Assembly: GCF_016756495.1 (NCBI RefSeq)
Contig: NZ_AP023243.1
Span: forward strand, 6,204,501-6,268,500
Direction of reading: 5' to 3'
Length of the DNA: 64,000 bases
Origin: Mesorhizobium sp. 113-3-3
GTDB taxonomy: Bacteria > Pseudomonadota > Alphaproteobacteria > Rhizobiales > Rhizobiaceae
Shown: piece after piece, positions 45,195-52,960 of the stretch
Layout of the letters: every line of letters begins with the position of its first letter
Numbering within the stretch: position 1 is the first letter of the stretch
Made by a program: the position numbers and the translations under genes
The notes under the pieces: generated by a model
The model's input: the letters and a program-made list of their open reading frames with translations, nothing else
What the model was told of the DNA's origin: nothing
The model's database searches: none

Positions 45195-45571
45195 GTACCT
45201 CATCGTCAGAATTGGTGGCCATCTCGGGGATGCGCGGGCAAGGTTTCCCCTGGTCAAGCGACCGCGCCGCTGAAAAGTCGGCCGCCGCCTGCACCAACCA
45301 TTAATACAAAGGTATGTTCCAGAAATAAAAACCCGCCGCTCTGAGGGAGAGCAGCGGGCCAGGGTCATGGAGTGCTGGGATCAACCAGCATGGGTCAACG
45401 AGCGGTGGAAGTGTTGGTTGCGAAGGAAGCCGAAGGTTGACGGCGATTTTTCACAGCACTTTCCGACCGGTCTTGACGGCCAAAATCGCGAGACCCATAT
45501 CGCCGTCGGCGCTGACCGTTCGTGGCGCGCCTATATCAAAAATCAATTGTTCGTTCGACTTGGAGGATCCT
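45195..45571. other. gene-free stretch with minus-strand terminator
   Basis: There is no convincing gene. The stretch carries the terminator at 45322-45358, which faces left although no minus-strand gene lies immediately to its right. Confidence 0.5.
45322..45358 (-). terminator. orphan Rho-independent terminator
   Basis: CCCGCCGCTCT (45332-45342) and AGAGCAGCGGG (45348-45358) form an 11-bp stem with one mismatch. On the minus strand it is followed by TTTTTATTT. No annotated minus-strand gene ends here. Confidence 0.65.
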
Positions 45572-45871
45572 ATGAACGATCGGATGTTTGACAGCCCTGT
45601 CTTCGTGAAGAGCGGCGGGAACCTGATCCAGGAAATTGCTTGCCTCGAGGACGCCCTGGAATTTCTTTACGATTGGCCGAAAGAACGGCGGGGAGTTATC
45701 TACCAGACCGCCCTTCGCGCCTGTCAGCGCGCATTCGACGCCGGCTATCCGCTCTCAGGCGCTCGCGAAGCATTTCGCGGTTTCGCTAGGTCGGCCAAAA
45801 TCCATGAAGAAAACACCGTGCCTTGGGCGAGGGCTGGAAACCGGAGCCAGAGCGGCGGATTGGTCGCTTAG
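45572..45871 (+). CDS. DUF982 family protein
   Basis: The 99-residue protein matches rhizobial DUF982, with PVFVKSGGNLIQEIACLEDA, FLYDWPKERRGVIYQTALRAC and ARE-AFRGFARSAKI. GGAGGATCCT precedes the ATG. Function is unknown; copies are numerous in Mesorhizobium. A second DUF982 gene follows 23 bp downstream. Confidence 0.88.
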   Translation: MNDRMFDSPVFVKSGGNLIQEIACLEDALEFLYDWPKERRGVIYQTALRACQRAFDAGYPLSGAREAFRGFARSAKIHEENTVPWARAGNRSQSGGLVA

Positions 45872-45894
45872 GCTTGCGAGGGAGGCAGATCGCG

Positions 45895-46179
45895 ATGCTA
45901 TCAAAACCTTTTGAAAAACCGGTTCGCGTCTGGGTTGGATTGGGTTTCCCCCGCCAACTCAACACAGTCGCCGACGCCTATCAATTCGCAGTGGAGTGGT
46001 GCGGCAATAGCCCGGAACAGAAAGCGGCTATTCGAGCCTGCAAAGCCGCGTTGGTCGGTGATGTCGACCCTGAGACTGCACGAGGCGTTTTTACAGCCTT
46101 CGCGCGGAAGAAAGACATCCTGATGGAAGATGTGGTCACGCCCCCGTCCCTCGGAAGATGGACGCCCAGCCACGTCTAA
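45895..46179 (+). CDS. DUF982 family protein, second copy
   Basis: The 94-residue protein shares the DUF982 layout with its neighbour (PVRVWVGLGFPRQLNTVADA, EWCGNSPEQKAAIRACKAAL, ETARGVFTAFARKKDI) but is divergent in sequence. GGGAGG lies upstream of the ATG at 45895. The two are probably cotranscribed and arose by duplication. Confidence 0.87.
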   Translation: MLSKPFEKPVRVWVGLGFPRQLNTVADAYQFAVEWCGNSPEQKAAIRACKAALVGDVDPETARGVFTAFARKKDILMEDVVTPPSLGRWTPSHV

Positions 46180-46249
46180 AGGCCACGAAAGGCGGTTGCC
46201 ACGACGAGCGGCCGCCTTTCCCTGATCTTTCATTTTCAAGAGAACGTTA

Positions 46250-46441
46250 ATGGCAAACGAAGCCACAGTTAGATCCCCTGCCCATGAGGTAAACGCAACT
46301 CCGTATGACGCTGATTGCCAGGATGCTCTAGCTTCCCATGTCGACGAGCTGATAAGCCGCGCTGAAGCAGCCGGTTGGAACCGAACTCGTGTAGCTTCAG
46401 CACTAATGTACTTGGGTGCCAAGCGGCTTACTTCGACCTAA
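46250..46441 (+). CDS. hypothetical small protein
   Basis: The 63-residue product has a C-terminal helix-turn pattern LISRAEAAGWNRTRVASALM similar to that of the gene at 38475. AAGAGAA lies upstream of the ATG. Function unknown. Confidence 0.6.
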   Translation: MANEATVRSPAHEVNATPYDADCQDALASHVDELISRAEAAGWNRTRVASALMYLGAKRLTST

Positions 46442-46754
46442 CAAGTCGATCGCTCCACTTAAGCGGTCGTTTGGAGGGGCCGGAGGGTCAACGTTTCCTA
46501 AGGCAATCAATACGTTACCGCATGGTTCGCCAACCCATTTCCTTCGTATTCTCGTATGGTCGGGCGAACCTAAGAACGACGAACGAGATTAACTACTGGC
46601 TTCGAGATGCCGACGCTGTGGCTGCGGGTCGCCAAGAACTTCCTCCTACTGAATGACGGACGCGATCAAACAACTAGTTCGACCCGGCCGCGCCGACCGT
46701 GTCTTGATGGCGTTGACCAAATCCGGCTTGCCACATCGGGATCACCTTTACCGT
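46442..46754. other. gene-free stretch
   Basis: No gene, RNA or repeat is recognised in these 313 bases, which lie between the small hypothetical gene and the hydrolase relic. Confidence 0.5.
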
Positions 46755-47327
46755 TCAGGCATGGCTCTCGATGAAACTTAGAACGGCCCTGTTGAAGCCT
46801 TCCGGCCGCTCCCAATAGGCCGAATGTCCACAATCGGATACGAGAACCCTCTCAGCGCGGCAACGCGGCTGTGGAGGAGACGCATCATCGACGGCGGCAT
46901 ATAGAGACCGGCGTCACCGGCCATGATGAGCACAGGAAGCGTCCAGGCCGCCAGATGATCCCACACCACCTTGTACTGGTAACCCTGCACTTTCATGTCA
47001 CCAACCTTGGCTTTGCTCAAGCTCATTCCAAAGGGCGCGACCTGCCGTATCGATGTGCCGATAGGAAGGACCAAGCTCCTTGAAATCGCCCGGCATCGCG
47101 TCGAAACCCTCTGGCCATAACAGTTTATAGATGGCGCGATAGTCGTCATTGGTGATGCCCACAATCGTATTTGCAAGCACCAGAGACCGGACCCGGTCTT
47201 CATCAGAGACAGTAAAGTCGGTCGCGATCATGCCGCCTGCCGCGGTGCCAACGAGATGAAATTTGCCGAGGCCGAGATGATCCACAAGCTTGAGCAGATC
47301 TTGCGAACCAGTACCAGGCTTGGCCAT
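46755..47327 (-). pseudogene. alpha/beta hydrolase relic, frameshifted and 5'-truncated
   Basis: One frame from 47327 encodes GSQDLLKLVDHLGLGKFHLVG-TAAGG and RVRSLVLANTIVG to LWNELEQ. A second frame continues with DHLAAWTLPVLIMAGDAGLYMPPSMMRLL. A third carries VSDCGHSAYWERPEGFNRAV (the catalytic histidine region) to a stop at 46755. At least two frameshifts break the gene, and its N-terminal part is missing or scrambled towards 47470. The nucleophile motif reads GTAAGG, with Ala where Ser is usual, as in some natural subfamilies. Confidence 0.72.
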
Positions 47328-47540
47328 TCGCTGCTGACCTCGCGGTCACCATGCCGGATCGCGCACAAAGAGACCCGGTGCAGCCATCGCCCCAGCCAAC
47401 AGAGCGCTACCACCACGCCAGCTGAGACTGAACCCACACCAAAGAAATAGAGAAGAAGCAGGGAGGCCAATACAGCGCAGGATTCGCAGCTACTATCGCG
47501 AAATTCTGCAGCAAAATCAATATCTTATCGGAACAATTGA

Positions 47541-47617
47541 TGGTACCGTTGGCTGGGATCGAACCAGCGACCTCCGGATCCACAATCCGGCGCTCTAACC
47601 AGCTGAGCTACAACGGC
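47541..47617 (-). tRNA. tRNA-His (GTG)
   Basis: The 77-nt cloverleaf has a GCCGTTG/CAACGGT acceptor stem (G1-U72 wobble), D-arm TAGCTCAGCTGGTTAGAGC, anticodon loop TTGTGGA with anticodon GTG, T-loop GGTTCGATCC and an encoded CCA. The discriminator is A73, and there is no extra G at -1 paired to C73. This is the known alphaproteobacterial exception to tRNA-His identity. Confidence 0.95.
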
Positions 47618-47778
47618 ACATTTGCCTGAGCGGAATCGGTGCGGAAATTCGTTCCACTTGATCCGCTCTGTCGTTCGGCGATGCGTCCATACGGGCTTAT
47701 GGATTTTAATTCAAGGCCTTTGCGAAGCAAAGGCCACTTGCCCACATCTCGCCGCATCGCGCGATATCACCGGGCAAA

Positions 47779-47885
47779 GAAAAAGGCCGGCGGGAGGAGG
47801 TGCCGGCCTTTTCCTGTTACGAGCCAGCGGGAGGAGGCGCTGGCTGGTCACCCCGGGAGCAGAGGGAGGAGGTTCCACTCGCCGG
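47779..47885 (-). ncRNA. sRNA with three CCUCCUCCC motifs (cuckoo/CcsR-like)
   Basis: On the minus strand, 86 bp after the phaP stop, CCTCCTCCC occurs three times (47872-47864, 47837-47829, 47800-47792). The second sits in the loop of an AGCCAGC/GCTGGCT hairpin. The third sits in the loop of a GGCCGGC/GCCGGCC hairpin followed by a T run, forming the terminator. Exposed anti-Shine-Dalgarno loops define the alphaproteobacterial cuckoo/CcsR-type sRNAs, which can bind mRNAs at ribosome sites. The 5' end is estimated. It may be processed from the phaP 3' UTR. Confidence 0.75.
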
Positions 47886-47970
47886 GTATTCCTTGATGGC
47901 CATCATCATACGCCTGATCGTTTTTAAGAAAATGCGACCTTTTGTTGCATCTTCAGATCATGCGCAAATA

Positions 47971-48429
47971 TTAGGCAGCCTTGATGTCCTTGATCGCCTT
48001 CTCGAAGGCGGTCTTGATCGGCTTGGAGACGTCTTCGGCCGCCTTGGAGGCAACAGCCTGGAAGTCCTTGGCCTGCTCGACCGTCAACTCGACGCGCTTG
48101 CGCAGGAAAGCGGTCTGCAGCTCGACGACTTCCGACAGCGACTTGGCGCCGATCAGGGCTTCGAGATGCGAGAAGCCGGCTTCGGCATTGGCGCGCAGCG
48201 TCGCGATGGTCTTGAGCGACAAGTCGCTGGAAACAGTCTTGGCGGTTTCGTAGGTCGACTCCAGAGCCTTCTGGGTCTCCTCGGCGCCGGTCTTGAGCTT
48301 GGCATAGGCCTCTTTCGACTGCTCAACGCCCTTCTCGGCGAATGCGCGGATCTGGTCGGTGGCCTTGGAAGCATCGAAGCTCGGGAATTCAACGTTTTCG
48401 ATCGTGTCGGCAGTCTTGGTCCTGGACAT
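47971..48429 (-). CDS. phaP: phasin
   Basis: The 152-residue helical protein has a typical phasin pattern: ATDQIRAFAEKGVEQSKEAY, then ETQKALESTYETAKTVSSD and NAEAGFSHLEALIGAKSLSEVVELQTAFLRK. It coats polyhydroxybutyrate granules. The position beside the CbrA-like kinase and acetoacetyl-CoA synthetase matches the phaP1 locus in S. meliloti, from memory. Its 3' region carries the CCUCCUCCC sRNA. Confidence 0.93.
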   Translation of the reverse strand: MSRTKTADTIENVEFPSFDASKATDQIRAFAEKGVEQSKEAYAKLKTGAEETQKALESTYETAKTVSSDLSLKTIATLRANAEAGFSHLEALIGAKSLSEVVELQTAFLRKRVELTVEQAKDFQAVASKAAEDVSKPIKTAFEKAIKDIKAA

Positions 48430-48679
48430 TTTCCATCCTTTTCAGCGGCAGCGGCTTTGACGGAAAGCCGTCTCGTTCAGTTATGATGGCAATATAAAGG
48501 CAAATTTTGTGCATTGCAATATCTTTGTTGCAGTGCACCATAAATTTCTTTCCGGCCGTTAACCAAAAGCCCAGAAACCAGCCTTTGCACGTTCTGGCTT
48601 GTGGACCTTCGCGGCTGCGGCTTTTATTAACAAAGCGTTAACTGCAAATTTCGCCGCTCCGTTAGGGTTCGCCAAGCGC

Positions 48680-51600
48680 ATGCCGTCCGAATATTCCTTC
48701 CTCGACGTTGCCGTGCTCGACGCGGTGCGCCAGCGCTTTGCCGCCGGCGACGCGCTCGCGATCCTGTCGGTGGACCTGGAGCAGGTGATCTGGGCCAATG
48801 GGCCGGGCGCCGCCCTGTTCGGCTACCCCGACATCGAAGCGATCATCGGCGCCTCGGCACAGTTGCCATTGATCGCCCGCCGCCAGATCATGGCGACCAG
48901 CGGTTTTCCCGAGATCGGCAGCGATCGCGGCATTACCGTCAGGCTGGCGACGGGCATGACCAGCCGCACCATCGGCTTCCAGGCAAGTGCGGTGACGCTG
49001 CCCGACGGCGAGAAGGCGATCATGCTTGCCGTGCCAGCGGCCCAGACTGGCTCGCGCGGCGCCGCCGAGATCGCCAGTCGGGCGATCAGCGGCTTCACCG
49101 AGGACGGCCATTTCATCGCCTTCATCGATGCGGTGGGTAATGTCGAGGCGGCGTCGGACGGCTTTTCGAAGCTCGGCATCCTGCCCGCGACGCTGGCCGC
49201 TCTGGTGGCTGATGTGGCCGCCGAGGGCGAGCGCATCGTCAAGCGCCTCGTTCCGGGCGGCAACACCTCCTACCCGGCCGGTCTCGCGCGGCTGACGCCG
49301 GAGCGGCATCTTCTGGTGGTGATCGATGAGGATCAGCTCGAGGACAACGCCGCTGCTTCAGGGGCGTCGGCAGACAGTCCCTCGGCAGCAACGGAAAACC
49401 CCGCCAACGAGATTGACCATGCAACAGCGGCAGAAGGCGCCGCGCAATCCGATCCTCACCAGGACAATCAGCCAACGGCGGATGTTTCGCAGGCGGAGCC
49501 TGTCGAACGGTCGCCCGGCACTGCCGAAATCGAGCAGGAGCCCGCCTCTTCCGAGCCCGAGGCCGAAGACAGGCCGGAACGGGCAGCACAAGAGGTTTCG
49601 GAGCCAACCGGCCCGGCGCCGGTTGCCGCCGACAACGATCAGCGGGCCGCAAGGGGCACACCGGCACAGCACGATCACTGGTACTTTAACGCCGGTGAGG
49701 ATGACGCGCGACCCGCGCCTGCCGCGCCGGAAGCGAAAAATGCGGACCAAGCGGCCGGCGCCGAGGCTTCGGTGGGCAGCGCGACGCCGGACGAGGCCGC
49801 CTCCCCGGCTGCATCGACCGCGACCCAAGCTCGCACGATAGACCGCTCGGCGGCGCCGCTGCGCTTCGTCTGGCGCACCGACGCAGAAGGCAAATTCAGC
49901 GCGCTGTCGCCGGAATTCGCCGACATTGTCGGCAAGCCGGCCGCCGACGTGATCGGCCGGCGCTTCAGGGATGTCGCGGCGGCCTTCGGCCTTGACGCGT
50001 CCGGCGAGATCGCCGGCCTGCTGGAGCGGCGCGACACCTGGTCCGGCCGCTCCGTACTTTGGCCTGTCGTCGGCACCGACCTGAAGATTCCCGTCGACCT
50101 GGCGGCTTTGCCTGTCTATGGCCGCAGCCGCGCCTTCGAGGGTTTTCGCGGCTTCGGCGTCGCGCGCGCCAGTGATGCGGTCGTCGATCCAGAAGCGATC
50201 GGCATGGCCCTGGTGCCCAATGGCCGGGCTCCGGACCCGGAAGCGGTCGAGCCTGCCGCTGAAGAGCCTAAAGCGAAAGAGCCGAAGACCGAGGAACCAG
50301 ATGCGGCGGACCCGTTCAAGGGCGAGGTGCCGGCGCTGACCATCGTTCCGAAACAGGAGCGGCGCTTTGCCGACAAGGTCATCCGCCTGGCCGAACACCG
50401 GCAGCCGGCCAACGACAAGGGGTTGTCGACGCTGGAACGCAGCGCCTTCCGCGAGATCGGCGAGCGGCTGAAGAAAGACAGTGCGCCGGCCGAGCCGCCG
50501 GAAGCGGAGAAGCCCGGTACCGAAAGCCTACCGGTGGTCGAGACACCGGCTGAGCCCGCGGCTGAAACAGCAGCCGAGGCGCCGGTCGCGAAGACGGAAG
50601 CTCCGATCGAGTCCGCTGGCGAGATTGCGTCGACGCCCGATGCTGTCCCGGATCAGGAGCCGGCAAAGGCCGGCGAAATCCCGGTTGCAGAGCCAGACAA
50701 CGACGCGGTGCCGGCCGAGCCATCCGAAACCGATGCCGAGGACCAGGCGGATCTCGCACGGCTCGACGGCGCCCATCCGGACGACGCGGTTCACGAGGAG
50801 GAGAGTGACACGCGGGCTGCTGCCACAGGCTCGCTGCTCAGCTACGCCGACCGCGAAGACGAGCCAGGCCCCGTTGCGGACAATGACGAGCCCACGGCCT
50901 CTCAACCGGAGCCTGTGGAACCGGAAGCTGCCGAGCCCGACTCGATCGACGATGAACCGGCAGCTGCAGACGCCGGACATCTCGCGGCCGATGACGACAG
51001 CATGACGTCGGCCGATTTCCGCGATGCCGAGGACAATGAAGACTGGGTCGATGGCGAGAAGGCCGTAGCCTCTAACGGGCGGGCCGCCGCGTTCAGCCGC
51101 GAAATCGCCGGCACAGCCGACGCTGTCGAGAGCCCGGCTGGACGGCCGCGTCTGCAAGTGCCGCCGCTCAAGACCGAAGGGATCGTGCCGTCGGCCTTTT
51201 CGATCGGCGACGAAGGCAAGGCTCCGGACACTTCGCTGCTCGGCAAGCTGCCGGTGCCGCTGCTCATCCATTCGGGCGACCAGCTGCACTATGCCAATGA
51301 GGAATTCCTCGACCTGACCGGCTACGACACGCTCGAGGATCTTGAGGATGCCGGCGGCCTCGGTGCGCTGTTTGCCGATCCCTATGCCGATGACGGTGCC
51401 GCCGATGGCAGCGACCGGGCGTTGCGGCTGAAGACCCGCGACGGACAGGAGTTCCCGATCGACGCCATCCTGCGCTCCGTTCCATGGCGCGACGGCAAGG
51501 CGCTGATGCTGGTCGTGCGCCGTTCCGGCGAGGATGACGCGCCCGCGGCCCTGCACGTGGTCGGCGAAGAGCCGACACAGCCCGACATTTCCGAGCTCAA

Positions 51601-52714
51601 GGCGCGCATTGCCGAGATGCGTACCATCATCGACACCGCCACCGATGGCGTCGTGCTGATCGGCAGCGACGGCACCATCCGCTCGATCAGCCGGCCGGCC
51701 GAAGCGCTGTTCGGTTTCGACAGCGACGAGGTGACCGGCAAGCCGTTCGCCTCGCTGTTTGCCATCGAAAGCCAACGCGCGGCGCGCGACTATCTCGCCG
51801 GCCTGTCCGAACCCGGCGTGGCGAGCGTCATGAATGACGGCCGCGAGGTGATCGGGCGCGAGGCGCAGGGGCGCTTCATCCCGTTGTTCATGACCATCGG
51901 CCGGCTGCCCAACGACAGCGGCTTCTGTGCCGTCGTGCGCGACATCACGCAGTGGAAGCGAGCGGAAGAGGATTTGACGCAGGCACGCGCGGTGGCCGAA
52001 CGGGCGTCCTCGCAAAAGACCGATTTCCTGGCCCGCATTAGCCACGAGATCCGCACGCCGCTCAATGCCATCATCGGCTTTTCCGAATTGATGGTCGACG
52101 AAAAGTTCGGGCCGGTCGCCAATGACCGCTACCGCGACTATCTCAGAGACATCAACCGCTCGGGCAACCATGTGCTCGATCTGGTCAACGACCTGCTCGA
52201 CATCTCGAAGATCGAGGCCGGCCAGCAGGAAATGGCCTATGAGGCGGTGTCGCTCAACGACACGCTGGCCGAGACCGTGGCGATGATGCAGCCGCAGGCC
52301 AACCGCGAACGCGTCATCATCCGTTCCAGCTTCGCCTCGCGGCTGCCGGAAGTGGTGGCCGACCTGCGCTCCGTGCGCCAGATCGCGCTCAACATCCTGT
52401 CCAACGCCATCCGCTACACCCAGGCCGGCGGCCAGGTGATCGTTTCGACGGCCTATGAGACTTCAGGCGACGTCGTCATGCGGGTGCGCGACACCGGTAT
52501 CGGCATGAGCCAGGCCGAGATCGAACAGGCGCTGAAGCCGTTCAAGCAGATCAACGCGCTGAAGCGCGGGCGTGGCGACGGCACCGGCCTTGGCCTGCCG
52601 CTGACCAAGGCGATGGTGGAAGCAAACCGCGCCCGCTTCACCATCAATTCGACGCCCGGCGAAGGCACGCTGGTCGAGGTCGCCTTCCCGTCGACGCGCG
52701 TGCTGGCGGAATAG
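48680..52714 (+). CDS. cbrA: giant PAS-domain sensor histidine kinase (CbrA/PdhS family)
   Basis: The 1344-residue cytoplasmic kinase has an N-terminal PAS-like region (about 1-230), an acidic Ala/Pro/Glu-rich linker, a PAS-like domain (about 392-505), a second long acidic linker (about 505-850), two PAS domains (about 853-955 and 975-1090), HisKA with FLARISHEIRTPLNAIIGF (H1122) and HATPase_c with VRDTGIGM and GDGTGLGLP. The HisKA region (GPVANDRYRDYLRDI, LVNDLLDISKIE) is that of DivJ/PleC/PdhS kinases that control CtrA and DivK. The location between phaP and acsA2 points to CbrA. No membrane helix is present. The ATG at 48680 has no strong ribosome site. Confidence 0.85.
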   Translation: MPSEYSFLDVAVLDAVRQRFAAGDALAILSVDLEQVIWANGPGAALFGYPDIEAIIGASAQLPLIARRQIMATSGFPEIGSDRGITVRLATGMTSRTIGFQASAVTLPDGEKAIMLAVPAAQTGSRGAAEIASRAISGFTEDGHFIAFIDAVGNVEAASDGFSKLGILPATLAALVADVAAEGERIVKRLVPGGNTSYPAGLARLTPERHLLVVIDEDQLEDNAAASGASADSPSAATENPANEIDHATAAEGAAQSDPHQDNQPTADVSQAEPVERSPGTAEIEQEPASSEPEAEDRPERAAQEVSEPTGPAPVAADNDQRAARGTPAQHDHWYFNAGEDDARPAPAAPEAKNADQAAGAEASVGSATPDEAASPAASTATQARTIDRSAAPLRFVWRTDAEGKFSALSPEFADIVGKPAADVIGRRFRDVAAAFGLDASGEIAGLLERRDTWSGRSVLWPVVGTDLKIPVDLAALPVYGRSRAFEGFRGFGVARASDAVVDPEAIGMALVPNGRAPDPEAVEPAAEEPKAKEPKTEEPDAADPFKGEVPALTIVPKQERRFADKVIRLAEHRQPANDKGLSTLERSAFREIGERLKKDSAPAEPPEAEKPGTESLPVVETPAEPAAETAAEAPVAKTEAPIESAGEIASTPDAVPDQEPAKAGEIPVAEPDNDAVPAEPSETDAEDQADLARLDGAHPDDAVHEEESDTRAAATGSLLSYADREDEPGPVADNDEPTASQPEPVEPEAAEPDSIDDEPAAADAGHLAADDDSMTSADFRDAEDNEDWVDGEKAVASNGRAAAFSREIAGTADAVESPAGRPRLQVPPLKTEGIVPSAFSIGDEGKAPDTSLLGKLPVPLLIHSGDQLHYANEEFLDLTGYDTLEDLEDAGGLGALFADPYADDGAADGSDRALRLKTRDGQEFPIDAILRSVPWRDGKALMLVVRRSGEDDAPAALHVVGEEPTQPDISELKARIAEMRTIIDTATDGVVLIGSDGTIRSISRPAEALFGFDSDEVTGKPFASLFAIESQRAARDYLAGLSEPGVASVMNDGREVIGREAQGRFIPLFMTIGRLPNDSGFCAVVRDITQWKRAEEDLTQARAVAERASSQKTDFLARISHEIRTPLNAIIGFSELMVDEKFGPVANDRYRDYLRDINRSGNHVLDLVNDLLDISKIEAGQQEMAYEAVSLNDTLAETVAMMQPQANRERVIIRSSFASRLPEVVADLRSVRQIALNILSNAIRYTQAGGQVIVSTAYETSGDVVMRVRDTGIGMSQAEIEQALKPFKQINALKRGRGDGTGLGLPLTKAMVEANRARFTINSTPGEGTLVEVAFPSTRVLAE

Positions 52715-52728
52715 CAAGCCCAAAAGAA

Positions 52729-52749
52729 AAGGCGCCCAAAGGGCGCCTT
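52729..52749 (+). terminator. hairpin terminator after the histidine kinase
   Basis: AAGGCGCCC (52729-52737) and GGGCGCCTT (52741-52749) form a perfect 9-bp stem with an AAA loop. The T run is short. Confidence 0.6.
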
Positions 52750-52960
52750 AAGAGATGGGATTGCTGTCACAACGGGGGCTTGAGCGAATTCAGATCCTCC
52801 GGGGGCTGAGGAACGGGATTTCTCCCTCAAGTTACATGCGACTATCGGGGCCGGGCCTTAACAAGTCCTTACCGGACCGCTGAAAGATTTACGAATGTGT
52901 ACCACTCGTGAAATCTAGGTAAATTCCCGCGACATGGTTCGTTAACCATGCCGGTCGGGA

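Noticed and set aside
49358..50398. 346-codon minus-strand frame inside the histidine kinase
   Set aside because: It is opposite-strand shadow of the low-complexity linkers in a high-GC gene.
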